Shown here piece after piece: positions 36,046-44,817 of a stretch of 64,000 bases of DNA. The DNA is taken from contig JAWCLO010000001.1 of NCBI GenBank assembly GCA_038850735.1, positions 142,138-206,137 of the forward strand. Direction: 5' to 3'. Origin of the DNA: Methanomassiliicoccales archaeon (GTDB lineage: Archaea; Thermoplasmatota; Thermoplasmata; Methanomassiliicoccales; JACIVX01). The first letter of the stretch is position 1. Every line of letters starts with the position of its first letter. The notes beneath the pieces are model-generated. The model was given only the letters and a program-made list of their open reading frames with translations. It was not told the DNA's origin and did no database searches. Made by a program: the position numbers and the translations under genes.

Positions 36046-36980
36046 ATCTGAAAGAACTGTCGAAGAAACCATCAGCGATCACTGAGGGACATAGGCTGTG
36101 CGCCGGTTGCGCAGAGCCCATCATCGTTAGACAGATCTTGATGGCCACAGACAAGCCGGTCATAGTGGGAAATGCTACTGGGTGTTTGGAGGTTTCGACC
36201 ACAGTATATCCATATACGGCATGGGCTGTTCCGTGGATACACAGCGCCTTTGAGAATGCCGCGGCGACGATAACAGGTGTGGAAAGCGCATACAGGGCAC
36301 TAAGAAGAAAAGGCATAATCAAAGATGAGATAAGGTTTGCAGCGTTCGGAGGCGACGGTGGCACGTACGACATAGGATTTCAATCACTATCAGGGGCTAT
36401 TGAAAGAGGACATCAGTTTGTCTACGTATGTCTCAACAATGAGGCGTACATGAACACTGGCATTCAGAGATCTGGAGCTACTTGGAAAGGGGCTAGCACT
36501 ACAACTTGTCCAGCAGGAGAATGCATTCCCGGTAAGAAAGAGTATCCAAAAGATCTTACTAAGATCATAATTGCACATGAGCTCCCGTATGCTGCTCAAG
36601 CATCTCCGCACAACTGGAAAGATCTTATCGATAAGGCTTCGAAGGCATTTGAAATCGGCGGCCCTGCTTTTATCAATGTCGTCGCTCCCTGCCCAAGAGG
36701 GTGGAGGTTTGATTCAGCTCAGACAATTCAAATTGCGAGACTTGCTGTGGAAACCTGTATATGGCCACTATACGAATACGAAAGAGGCAAATGGAGGCTT
36801 ACAGGAGATAGCAAAAGAATTGCGGAAGGAAAAAAGGAGAAACTCCCAATCACCGATTGGTTGAAATCTCAAGGACGCTTTAGGCATCTCCTAAGTGATA
36901 AATGGAAGCACATTGTGGATGAAATTCAAGCTGAAGTTGATAGAAAATGGGAGGAATTGAGGAGACTTTGCGCGGAGTGA
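36042..36980 (+). CDS. porB: Pyruvate/2-oxoacid:ferredoxin oxidoreductase, beta subunit, apparent CTG start
   Basis: Thiamine-diphosphate-binding subunit. The diphosphate motif is FGGDGGTYDIGF, followed by VCLNNEAYMNTGIQRSG. Cluster cysteines are in HRLCAGCAEP and near residues 85 and 228 (PCPRG). The longest ATG/GTG/TTG frame begins only at 36138 and would lose CAGC. Reading back in frame gives NLKELSKKPSAITEGHRLCAGC, a normal PorB N-terminus, with no standard start codon. CTG at 36042 has GGGGGTGAG ending three bases before it, and the GGAGG-equivalent core sits seven bases away, an ideal spacing. I therefore propose a CTG start giving 312 residues. A base error (A read as C) is the main alternative. 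Confidence 0.88.
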   Translation: MNLKELSKKPSAITEGHRLCAGCAEPIIVRQILMATDKPVIVGNATGCLEVSTTVYPYTAWAVPWIHSAFENAAATITGVESAYRALRRKGIIKDEIRFAAFGGDGGTYDIGFQSLSGAIERGHQFVYVCLNNEAYMNTGIQRSGATWKGASTTTCPAGECIPGKKEYPKDLTKIIIAHELPYAAQASPHNWKDLIDKASKAFEIGGPAFINVVAPCPRGWRFDSAQTIQIARLAVETCIWPLYEYERGKWRLTGDSKRIAEGKKEKLPITDWLKSQGRFRHLLSDKWKHIVDEIQAEVDRKWEELRRLCAE

Positions 36981-37092
36981 TTCCTTTTTCCTCTCATATT
37001 AACATTTATTTATTGTCTTAATAGAGCTTCCATTTCGTTGAATTTCCCGCGATTATCAAATTATATCTTGATTTTCAGAACACTTTGATTAT

Positions 37093-37839
37093 TCATTTGA
37101 ATCTTTCATAAACAGTCAAAGTGGAAAGACCTTCGAATTCTGACTGGATTATCCTCATCCTCCTTCGGCCAAGCGATGCAACAGATTTGCAGTGCATAGG
37201 TGTATCTAGAAAGAGGACCTCTGGTTTTATTTCATTGCAGAAATCAACAAACCCTGGCACTTCCTTTAGATTTTCCTCAATTAAAGTGATCACCATGTAG
37301 AAGCGACCATTATAGTGCTTTCTTATTGATTGAATTTGATCAAGAATATCGGTGATAGATATCCCTCGATGGGGCTCATTTATCGTTTTGAAAATGACGT
37401 CAGTAACGGCATCCAGCTTCGCAATAATAAAATTGAGTCCTGCGACTTCGTTCCGTGAAAGAAGGTCATCTAACAATGTTGCGTTCGTGATGATACCCAA
37501 TTCCAGATCACAAATTGATCTAATGACGTCAACAATTTCCCCAAAATTTAATGCTAATGTTGGCTCACCTGTTCCGGCAAAAATAAGCGAGTCAGAGCTA
37601 GGAAACTTTCTGAGAGCAAGCGACAGTTCCTCCGAAATAATCTTCGATGAAGCAAATTTCGTCCTTGCATTCATGAGGATTCCTTTACGCCCTAGGCGGC
37701 AATATATACAATTGAAATTGCAGACCTTTGGCTCTGTTCCGATAGGATCGATTCCGATCGATCTCTCAGAAAGCCATGACCTCAATGGTCCATAAACGTG
37801 ACGCATGAATTCGCTACCACAATCACAAAAGGGGAACAT
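37093..37839 (-). CDS. Radical SAM protein (COG0731-like)
   Basis: A 248-residue radical SAM enzyme of unknown reaction. The S-adenosylmethionine cluster motif is CNFNCIYCRLG near residue 38, preceded by SIGIDPIGTEPKVC, typical of the COG0731 group that also contains the wyosine enzyme Taw1. Later come FAGTGEPTLALNF (glycine-rich SAM contact) and the barrel segment LGIITNATLL. Two extra cysteines lie at the N-terminus in FCDCGSEF. It is shorter than Taw1, so tRNA wyosine synthesis is not assumed. It is transcribed away from the pseudogene that follows. Confidence 0.8.
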   Translation of the reverse strand: MFPFCDCGSEFMRHVYGPLRSWLSERSIGIDPIGTEPKVCNFNCIYCRLGRKGILMNARTKFASSKIISEELSLALRKFPSSDSLIFAGTGEPTLALNFGEIVDVIRSICDLELGIITNATLLDDLLSRNEVAGLNFIIAKLDAVTDVIFKTINEPHRGISITDILDQIQSIRKHYNGRFYMVITLIEENLKEVPGFVDFCNEIKPEVLFLDTPMHCKSVASLGRRRMRIIQSEFEGLSTLTVYERFK

Positions 37840-37928
37840 CTCTGTAATAATACCTATGTATAACTCAATGTAACTGGAAAGAATGTGGATAAAACCAATT
37901 CGATATATGCGAACAATATCATTTCAGG

Positions 37929-38470
37929 TGGAATTCAAATCTGAGATATGCATGGTATTTGGCAGTACCACTCCAGAGTACGACCGATGGTACAGAGAAA
38001 ATATCGGAATCAACGTGTTAGGGTGCGAGGCCGCAAGAAGGCTCGACCAATAGGGATTTGGTATTGAAATAGGAATTAGAAACTGCAAATATCGCTAAGA
38101 GCGCAAATGTTGATATCAGCATCGATCCTTAATTTGATATGCTAAGATCTTATGAAAAAAAATGCTTAACTTTTTGCGGCATTGGGGAAGCGCTACTTTT
38201 TTTTGTATTTATCCTCCCTGCAAATACCTGCTTTTTGCTTTGTCCAAAATCCGTCAAAAGATGTTGAGGGGGCTCGCAGTGTACTTAAGAAAAACGGGAG
38301 TATCGCGGTATACGATTCCCTAAGGACTTAATCTGCGAAAAATATTATACAAAAAAGGCTGGGATGAGTCATCTATTTATCGCCATGCGCAATTCTTCAG
38401 TTACGAAGAAATTGATGTTTCACACTTGAGTATGGCCATTTTGTTATTGATCGTAGAGTCTCAATAATCA
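37929..38470 (+). pseudogene. Decayed class I SAM-dependent methyltransferase
   Basis: Fragments in three frames line up in family order. They are an N-terminal piece with FGSTTPEYDRWYRENIG then a TAG near 38051; GFGIEIGIRN (the SAM-binding glycine motif, partly ruined); IDP-x-FDMLR (motif II); GIGEALLFF; NPSKDVEGARSVLKKNGSIAVYDSL; and SSIYRHAQFFSYEEIDVSHL. Intact homologs read roughly the same in one frame. At least three frameshifts and several stops make it inactive. The T-rich and A-rich runs within it are likely slippage sites. Confidence 0.8.
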
Positions 38471-38573
38471 ATTATTCAACCTTCCAAAATCCGCGAGTAG
38501 AGCGGGCATTAGCTGGAAGTCCGAACGGCGGATTTTACGTTCGTCCGCGTCAAAAAATCCTGAAGTCCGAATT

Positions 38574-38789
38574 TTAAGATTGTGCAAGTACTTCATCCCA
38601 AAGTCTTAAGGTCTCTTTTGCTTCCTCTTCATCAACTGTTTGTATTGCAAACCCAGCATGCACGACAACCCAATCTCCCACTTTGACGTCAACGAGTGAA
38701 ATATTGACCTTTCTCAGCACGCCACCAAATTCGACCTCAGCCATATTCTCCTCGATGGAGCAGACTTTCCCGGGAATTGCCAGACACAT
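38574..38789 (-). CDS. hypC: Hydrogenase maturation chaperone HypC
   Basis: Small OB-fold chaperone that, with HypD, carries the Fe(CN)2CO group to NiFe hydrogenase precursors. The essential N-terminal Met-Cys is in MCLAIPGKV, and the family's HAGFAIQTVDEEEAKETL tail is present; 71 residues. The frame opens at 38801, but Cys must be residue 2, so ATG 38789 is chosen; GGTGATG lies upstream on the minus strand. No hydrogenase or other hyp gene is in the window, so the target lies elsewhere. It follows nac by eight bases. Confidence 0.93.
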   Translation of the reverse strand: MCLAIPGKVCSIEENMAEVEFGGVLRKVNISLVDVKVGDWVVVHAGFAIQTVDEEEAKETLRLWDEVLAQS

Positions 38790-38797
38790 CTCATGCA

Positions 38798-39166
38798 TCA
38801 CCGCGAGGACATAATCTTTAAAATTGCTTCTGCAGGTTGACCGTCACATTCGATAAGAGCTTTCAAGGCTTCCTCCTCAGAACACCCTGTCTGCTCCACG
38901 ACAAGTTTAATGTCCTCCTGTGGCACGCTAGGCTCCGATTTGCCTGCTATGCTTTTCTCATGAATTTCGAATTCACCAGCGACTTGGAATACTTTCTGGC
39001 CCTGCATCTCCATCAAAGTGACTGCTGCCTCCTTTACTACATATTCCTTTGTTTTGGTTTTGATGATGACTTCTTCTACATTTTCAATTTCCTCGGCTTT
39101 AATGCCAAGTCGCTTCATTGCCTGTTTTAACTGTCGCGGATTGACTCGTCCGATACCGGGCATCAT
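38798..39166 (-). CDS. nac: Nascent polypeptide-associated complex protein
   Basis: Archaeal NAC, a homodimeric ribosome-bound chaperone. The NAC domain covers about residues 20-75 (GIKAEEIENVEEVIIKTKTK... and VFQVAGEFEIHE). A C-terminal UBA domain starts near residue 83 (VPQEDIKLVVEQTGCSEEEALKALIECDGQPAEAILKI). The frame opens at 39193; homologs begin MxPGxGxxNPRQLKQAM, so the ATG at 39166 (or 39163) is preferred, with GGTG upstream. Confidence 0.93.
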   Translation of the reverse strand: MMPGIGRVNPRQLKQAMKRLGIKAEEIENVEEVIIKTKTKEYVVKEAAVTLMEMQGQKVFQVAGEFEIHEKSIAGKSEPSVPQEDIKLVVEQTGCSEEEALKALIECDGQPAEAILKIMSSR

Positions 39167-39255
39167 GCGATCAACACCCGTCATTGGCGTCATGAAGTTA
39201 AATATTTTGAGTCAATTGAGCTGCTACGTCTAGGAATGAAGAGCTATAGCTGATA

Positions 39256-40608
39256 TTACAAGGACTTCAGATATTTTGCAATTTCCCAATCTGTGACCTG
39301 CGTTCTATATTCGTCCCACTCTTTGCCTTTTATATGGAGGTAATGGGTGAATATATGCTCGCCGAGCGTTTCTTTCATAAGTGGGCTCTTGCTCATGATC
39401 TCCAAAGCCTCTCCGAGACTTTCTGGTAAACTCTGAATCCCATGCTTTTCTCTTTCCTCTCTACTCATATGGTATACGTCCTTTTCAACGGGCTCGGGAG
39501 GATCAATATTTCTGTCAATTCCATCAAGACCCGCAGCAAGCATTACGGCAAATTGGAGATAAGGATTGCCAGCGGGATCTGGATTTCTCAATTCGATTCT
39601 TGCCTTTGCACCTCTCCCAGCAGGAACTCTGATAAGTGCGCTGCGGTTTCTATTCGCCCATGAAATGTAACAGGGAGCCTCATAGCCTGGGACGAGACGT
39701 TTGTAAGAGTTTACATAGGAAGCGAGCACGGCACAGGTTTCCCTTGCATGCCTTATCAGGCCGCCTATATACTTGAGCGCTATTTCACTTAGTCCATAGC
39801 GACCAGATGGATCATCGAATGCATTTGATCCATCTAACCTTGAAAGGGACTGATGCGTGTGCATACCCGAGCCATTACAACCATAAAATGGTTTAGGCAT
39901 GAACGTAGCATGCAATCCATGCCGCAAAGCGATGGTCTTTATACCGAATTTCAATGTTATCATTCGATCGGCAATCGTCAATGCGTCGTCATATCTTAGG
40001 TCAATCTCATGCTGACCTGGTGCAACCTCATGATGAGAGGCTTCCATGTTGAATTTCATTGCATCGAAATTCATCATGATGTCCTTTCTAACGACCTCAC
40101 CAGTATCAAGAGGCATGAGATCAAAATACCCCCCAAAATCATTGGGAATGGGCCGTGGACTTGTGTCTTCAGCGACTTTTAGAAGGAAGAATTCAAATTC
40201 TGGGCCGACGTTAAATATATATCCTTTTTCCCTAGCTTTGGCCATCATCCGCTCCAGGACACAACGGGGATCGCCCTTGAATCGATTACCGTTATGATCA
40301 TAGATCTTGCACATGAATCGCGCAGTCGTCATCCAGCTATCACGAGTCCAAGGATAAACAAGAAATGAGTTGAGAATTGGAACGGCCCTCATATCGGATT
40401 CTTCAATTGTAGCATATCCCAAAATCGACGAGCCGTCAATAAAAACACCCTCGTCGATTGCTTTTTCTAGTCGTTCAACTGGTATAGAAACGCTCTTGAC
40501 AGTTCCCAAAATATCTGAAAACTGCATTTCCACGAATCGAACATTCTCTTGTTTCACAATGTTTAGTATGTTCTCCTTTAATTCGGATTCGCTCGTATCC
40601 GGATTCAT
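39256..40608 (-). CDS. glnA: Glutamine synthetase, type I
   Basis: Makes glutamine from glutamate, ammonia and ATP. The 450-residue GSI has the beta-grasp N-terminus FVEMQFSDILGTVKSVSIP and the FIDGSSILGY segment. Metal and glutamate sites are in FNVGPEFEFFLL and EASHHEVAPGQHEIDLRYDDAL. The ATP/glutamate loop is NGSGMHTHQSL, and the N-x-x-SALIRVP segment follows. The adenylylation-tyrosine region of enterobacterial enzymes is not evident, fitting the GSI-alpha type. The frame runs upstream to 40701, but homologs start near MNPDTSESELKEN, so ATG 40608 is used. Confidence 0.95.
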   Translation of the reverse strand: MNPDTSESELKENILNIVKQENVRFVEMQFSDILGTVKSVSIPVERLEKAIDEGVFIDGSSILGYATIEESDMRAVPILNSFLVYPWTRDSWMTTARFMCKIYDHNGNRFKGDPRCVLERMMAKAREKGYIFNVGPEFEFFLLKVAEDTSPRPIPNDFGGYFDLMPLDTGEVVRKDIMMNFDAMKFNMEASHHEVAPGQHEIDLRYDDALTIADRMITLKFGIKTIALRHGLHATFMPKPFYGCNGSGMHTHQSLSRLDGSNAFDDPSGRYGLSEIALKYIGGLIRHARETCAVLASYVNSYKRLVPGYEAPCYISWANRNRSALIRVPAGRGAKARIELRNPDPAGNPYLQFAVMLAAGLDGIDRNIDPPEPVEKDVYHMSREEREKHGIQSLPESLGEALEIMSKSPLMKETLGEHIFTHYLHIKGKEWDEYRTQVTDWEIAKYLKSL

Positions 40609-40696
40609 GGAAATGCCGTATAAGACAATTATATAATAAGCATTTCGTCTGATATAAGTTTGTTTGAGAAAATATAAACAAAATATATGAGCATAT

Positions 40697-40751
40697 ACCA
40701 TATGAACGAATTATATACATACTGATTATTTAATTTAATAATTCATATGGT
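40697..40751. promoter_or_regulatory. Long-spaced perfect inverted repeat upstream of glnA
   Basis: ACCATATGAA (40697-40706) and TTCATATGGT (40742-40751) are exact reverse complements 35 bases apart in very A/T-rich DNA, about 90 bases upstream of the glnA start. Each arm contains the palindrome CATATG. It may be a paired operator for a dimeric or tetrameric regulator of Lrp type. It does not match the GGAA-N6-TTCC pattern known for NrpR. Confidence 0.45.
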
Positions 40752-40796
40752 AAAGACGGAATCTGAAATCTCATATGCTAAAATCACCCAAGCAGC

Positions 40797-41999
40797 TCAT
40801 ACATCGATCATTCTCAGGTTAGATTTGACGCTAGCGACTAGTTCATATACAATTTCTTCACTGTTTTCAGATCCAGATACTCCACCTGAAGCGAAGTTTT
40901 TTTGACCCCCGCCCTTACCGCCGAATCTAGAAATGCAGTTGTTAAGAATTTGAGAGCAGTCAATTTTCACATTTTTCCCTGCTGCCAAGATTACAAAGAT
41001 TCTGTCGTTTTTCGATGCCAGAATAACAATTGAATCATCGTCCTCGATGAGTCGGCTTGATTCCTCTATAAGAATCCGCCTGTCTCCTCCTTCGATCACA
41101 TCTGAAAAAATCTTGTAAGAACCATAGTGTTCTGGTTTCAAGGACATGAGTCTCCATCTCAGACACTTTTTCAGCGATTCCTTTGTTGCAAAAAGATCGT
41201 GTTTCATATTCATAATCGCACTTACGAGGTTTTCAGTTTGTGCGCCTGCAATCTCTGAGGCCTGCAATGCAACTAACCCTAATTCCGCAGATGATTTAAT
41301 CGCCTTTCTACCTATTTCGAAAAAAATTTCAAGGTCACCAACAGGTTTGGCAGAAACCACCTTTGTTATGAAAATCATGCCGATCTCAGCAGTGTTCCGC
41401 ACGTGAAGTCCGGCACATGCCGCGGCGTCAAATTCACCTATTTTGACAACCCTTATTCTTTCGTCGGCAATTCTGTCCAATTTGGCCCTAATCCCCGATG
41501 CTTCTACATCATTCCTATTCAGCCAACATTCAGTTACATGAAGTCCGCGCATCACAATGTCGTTGGCCAAGGATTGAGCCCTTGCAATCTGAGACCATTC
41601 AATAGTACCCTTGACAATAAAACTTTTCTTGGTTGGTGAAATCTGGATCTTCACGATTTCAATACCGGGTGATTCTCTGCGCAGAGAGGAAAAAAGAATA
41701 TGCTCGCCCGTATGCCCTTTCATGAGATCATATCTGCGTTCCCAGTCAATTTTGCAACTAACCCGTTGACCGGCCTTGAAGGATTGCTCTTTGACGCGAT
41801 GGTATACGGTATCACCTTTGATCCTGACTTCAAGTACTGGGATGTCATCAATAGTGCCCAAATCGCAGTCTTGCCCTCCGCCACCTGGAAAAAAGGCCGT
41901 GCGATCGAGGATCACACAATCCTTGTCGATGCCCTCAACTTCCGCTTCGAAGTCGCAGATGTATTGATCAGTTGCATAAAGAAGATTGCTCATTGTCAA
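40797..41999 (-). CDS. AlaX-type alanyl-tRNA editing protein with DHHA1 domain
   Basis: Trans-editing factor expected to remove serine or glycine wrongly attached to tRNA-Ala. The 400-residue protein lacks the AlaRS catalytic core. It begins with the beta-barrel part (RTAFFPGGGGQDCDLGTI). The editing zinc site is HTGEH near residue 96 and CAGLH near residue 197. The C-terminal DHHA1 domain (about 250-395) carries the glycine-rich RFGGKGGGQKNFASGG seen in full AlaRS. This matches the longer AlaX forms. It lies upstream of glnA on the same strand, 188 bases away. Confidence 0.88.
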   Translation of the reverse strand: MTMSNLLYATDQYICDFEAEVEGIDKDCVILDRTAFFPGGGGQDCDLGTIDDIPVLEVRIKGDTVYHRVKEQSFKAGQRVSCKIDWERRYDLMKGHTGEHILFSSLRRESPGIEIVKIQISPTKKSFIVKGTIEWSQIARAQSLANDIVMRGLHVTECWLNRNDVEASGIRAKLDRIADERIRVVKIGEFDAAACAGLHVRNTAEIGMIFITKVVSAKPVGDLEIFFEIGRKAIKSSAELGLVALQASEIAGAQTENLVSAIMNMKHDLFATKESLKKCLRWRLMSLKPEHYGSYKIFSDVIEGGDRRILIEESSRLIEDDDSIVILASKNDRIFVILAAGKNVKIDCSQILNNCISRFGGKGGGQKNFASGGVSGSENSEEIVYELVASVKSNLRMIDV

Positions 42000-42249
42000 G
42001 AGCCAATTCGATCGTACTTAATAAAACTATCAATGAAATGCGAACATGCCATATCATTAATGGCAAATCTTGGGGTTATTCCCCTATCAGAAAAAACCTT
42101 TGTGAATTCCGCATGGAGGTAACAATAAAAACTTGAACCCTCCGTTAACGAGGCACAAAAATATGCATTTATTAGGAAGTCGTTACTGGAAAAGGAAATA
42201 TATTGCCAGAGTTGATGGTACTCAATGGTAAAAATTGGCGGGTGAAGAT

Positions 42250-42732
42250 TTGCCAGAAAATATTGACGATCTAGACATGAAGATAATAGAGGAGCTCTGC
42301 AAGTCCAGTCAGGGCTCCTACCGTCAGATAGCGAAACGTTTAGGAATCCATCCTGCGACTCTTATCCAACGCGTCAAGAGTCTTGAAGAACGCCGGATAA
42401 TCAGGGGGTATAGAGCAAATGTAGATTATCTGAAGCTTGGCTATGAATTTATGGCCATTGTCCATATTTATGTCGAGGGCGACTTGCTAGAAGTCCAGAA
42501 GAGGATTAGGAGCATAAAAAATGTAGTCGCTGTCTTTGACGTGACTGGGGAATGCGACTCAATTGCATGGATCGCGTGCAGAAACAGAGAGGAATTCAGT
42601 AATGTGATTAAAGGAATGCTGCAGATGCCAGGAGTAAAGAAGACCAGTACTTACGTTGTGCTCAATGTAATTAAGGATCCCTATGAATTCATGCCTGATT
42701 TTCACAAACAAGACGCTATGTTAGGTGAGTAA
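42250..42732 (+). CDS. Lrp/AsnC-family transcription regulator
   Basis: A 160-residue regulator. The N-terminal winged HTH (about 1-55) has DDLDMKIIEELCKSSQGSYRQIAKRLGIHPATLIQRVKSLEERRII. The C-terminal RAM ligand-binding domain (about 65-140) has VVAVFDVTGECDSIAWIACRNREEF. TTG at 42235 is the longest frame, but GCGGGTGA six bases before TTG 42250 gives the better start. It may control nearby nitrogen genes such as glnA; that is inferred only from proximity. Confidence 0.9.
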   Translation: MPENIDDLDMKIIEELCKSSQGSYRQIAKRLGIHPATLIQRVKSLEERRIIRGYRANVDYLKLGYEFMAIVHIYVEGDLLEVQKRIRSIKNVVAVFDVTGECDSIAWIACRNREEFSNVIKGMLQMPGVKKTSTYVVLNVIKDPYEFMPDFHKQDAMLGE

Positions 42733-42772
42733 ACTGGGCTGCTAGTTTCAATTGATATAATCAAATAAGATA

Positions 42773-42795
42773 TCCAGAAAATCAAGTTTTCTGGA
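42773..42795 (+). terminator. Hairpin after the Lrp gene
   Basis: Perfect nine-base-pair stem TCCAGAAAA / TTTTCTGGA with loop TCAAG, 40 bases after the Lrp stop, followed by ATTTTC. It could be a terminator or an operator; the aspS start is 177 bases further on. Confidence 0.5.
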
Positions 42796-42972
42796 TTTTC
42801 GATAAAATTATAGAAAAACGGCAAGATTTTTCGCGAAATGAATGAATATTTTGCAGAAATTTCTATCAAAATTCAGCAATTTTCTGATAAGAATTATCGG
42901 AATAGGGCAAAATGTTTAATACGATGCTGTATTTAGAGCCTACACCCCTGAAAATATAAGAGAGGAAACACA

Positions 42973-44799
42973 ATGATTCGGACACACAACTGTGGCCAAC
43001 TGAGGTCTGACGATATCGGAAAACACGTCAAGATTGCAGGATGGGTCAGATTTTCTAGAGATCACGGTGGTGTCAAATTCATTGATTTAGCTGACTCGTA
43101 TGGTATAAGCCAGGTAGTTTTTGATCCTGCCTCGATACAATCGGGAGTTGATACGGAATCCCTTTCGAAGAAAATCGATTCCCTCACAAGAGAATCCGTT
43201 ATAGTGGTCAGTGGCGTCGTTAGAGAAAGGGTACCCGGCACTGAAGATCCTAGAAATCCAACCGGTATGGTTGAGGTGCTCATCGAAGATTTGACTATTA
43301 TCAGCAAGGCCAAGCCTATTCCGTTCGAAATTGCAGATCAGAAAAAATCTTTGCTGCCGAGCGAAGATCTCCGATTGAAATTCAGATATCTCGACCTTCG
43401 ACGTGCAGAAATGATCAGGAATTTGAGATTCAGACATCAACTTGTCGCTGCTGCACGTGAATTTTTTAACGCCGAGGGATTCATAGAGATAGAGACACCT
43501 GTTCTTACGAGAAGTACTCCAGAAGGAGCGAGAGACTTCATCGTGCCTTCAAGAACCATGCCGGGTAGATTTTATGCCTTACCACAAAGCCCTCAATTAT
43601 ACAAACAGATGTTGATGGTAGCTGGCATCGACAGATACTATCAGATCGCGCGTTGTTTTCGTGATGAAGATTCTCGAGCAGATAGGCAACCTGAGTTCAC
43701 ACAAATTGACCTGGAGATGTCCTTTGTCGAAGAAAAAGATATTCAAAATACCGTGGAGAAATTATTGTCACATATCTGGCATATATTATACAATGAGGCT
43801 CTCGAAACGCCTTTCCCGCGCGTGAAATACAAGGATGCGATTAATAAATTTGGGACCGATGCACCAGACATAAGATTTGGGCTTGAAATCATTAACGTTA
43901 CGGATGCGGTTATTGATTCTACTTATGACGTATTTCGAAAGGTCATTCGGAATGGCGGGATCATTCTGGGTATTAACCTGCGATCCTCCCTTCTGTCATC
44001 TTCGAAATCTGAATCAATCCAGCTGGGAAGAAGAGAAGTAGATCGGCTTATAGAATGGGCAAAATTGGAAGGAATAGGGGGGCTTACATGGATGAGGGTA
44101 ACGAAAGAGGGGCTTAGCTCAAACATAGTGAAGTATTTTCCTAATGAAATTAGACAGCGCATCATGCGTATGATGGATGCGGATATCGGCGATCTTCTTC
44201 TCTTTATCGGTGGTCCAGAAGCACAGACGAGGAAGACAGCTGGAGCGCTGAGAATGAAGTTAGCGAGAGATTTGGAACTTCTTGAAGGAAAGAACCATCA
44301 ATTTGTGTGGATCGTCGAGTGTCCCCTCTTCATTAGAGATCCACTTACGGGAAGTCTCGAACCCTTCCACCATCCCTTTGTCATGCCTGAGAACGGGTGT
44401 ATTAATGATGGAGATGATGTTGAGGAAATAATAGGGCTTTCCTATGATATTGTCCTCGACGGATGCGAAATCGGAAGTGGTTCGGTTAGGATACATGATC
44501 CAGAACTGCAAAGAAAAGTATTTAAGTTACTTGGCATGACAAATGAAGAAATTCAAAGGAAATTTGGATTCTTCCTGGAAGCACTAAGCTACGGAACGCC
44601 TCCGCATGGTGGAATAGCATTAGGTCTGGATAGGCTCGTTTCTATTCTCATGGGTTGTGAAACAATTAGGGAAGTTATTGCATTTCCAAAGAATAAGCGC
44701 TTTCAATCACCATTGGACGACTCACCAGCGCCGATTGAGGATGCAAAATTAGCGGAACTGCAGTTGCTGTCACTTGCACCCAATAAAGAGGACGATTAG
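42973..44799 (+). CDS. aspS: Aspartyl-tRNA synthetase, bacterial type with GAD insertion
   Basis: A 608-residue class II synthetase. The N-terminal OB anticodon-binding domain (IRTHNCGQLRSDDIGKHVKIAGWVRFSRDHGG) is clearly bacterial. Motif 2 is around RCFRDEDSRADRQPEFTQID, and motif 3 is GIALGLDRLVSILMG near residue 560. Between them lies a GAD domain (about 290-410; GLEIINVTDAVIDSTYDVFRKVIR), absent from the shorter archaeal AspRS of about 430 residues. With gatCAB directly opposite, it is probably the non-discriminating form that also makes Asp-tRNA-Asn. The start ATG follows GAGAGGAAACACA. Confidence 0.93.
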   Translation: MIRTHNCGQLRSDDIGKHVKIAGWVRFSRDHGGVKFIDLADSYGISQVVFDPASIQSGVDTESLSKKIDSLTRESVIVVSGVVRERVPGTEDPRNPTGMVEVLIEDLTIISKAKPIPFEIADQKKSLLPSEDLRLKFRYLDLRRAEMIRNLRFRHQLVAAAREFFNAEGFIEIETPVLTRSTPEGARDFIVPSRTMPGRFYALPQSPQLYKQMLMVAGIDRYYQIARCFRDEDSRADRQPEFTQIDLEMSFVEEKDIQNTVEKLLSHIWHILYNEALETPFPRVKYKDAINKFGTDAPDIRFGLEIINVTDAVIDSTYDVFRKVIRNGGIILGINLRSSLLSSSKSESIQLGRREVDRLIEWAKLEGIGGLTWMRVTKEGLSSNIVKYFPNEIRQRIMRMMDADIGDLLLFIGGPEAQTRKTAGALRMKLARDLELLEGKNHQFVWIVECPLFIRDPLTGSLEPFHHPFVMPENGCINDGDDVEEIIGLSYDIVLDGCEIGSGSVRIHDPELQRKVFKLLGMTNEEIQRKFGFFLEALSYGTPPHGGIALGLDRLVSILMGCETIREVIAFPKNKRFQSPLDDSPAPIEDAKLAELQLLSLAPNKEDD

Positions 44800-44817
44800 G
44801 AACGACATTTCTGCGCA

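Noticed and set aside
37093-37839. Taw1 (wyosine tRNA enzyme)
   Set aside because: The protein is too short and lacks the extra N-terminal cluster arrangement of Taw1 as far as can be seen; only the broad COG0731 relation is kept.
40697-40751. NrpR nitrogen operator upstream of glnA
   Set aside because: The repeat lacks the GGAA-N6-TTCC arrangement known for NrpR.
41700-42122. 140-residue plus-strand frame opposite the start of the AlaX-like gene
   Set aside because: It is antisense to the zinc-binding editing domain and shows no family pattern.
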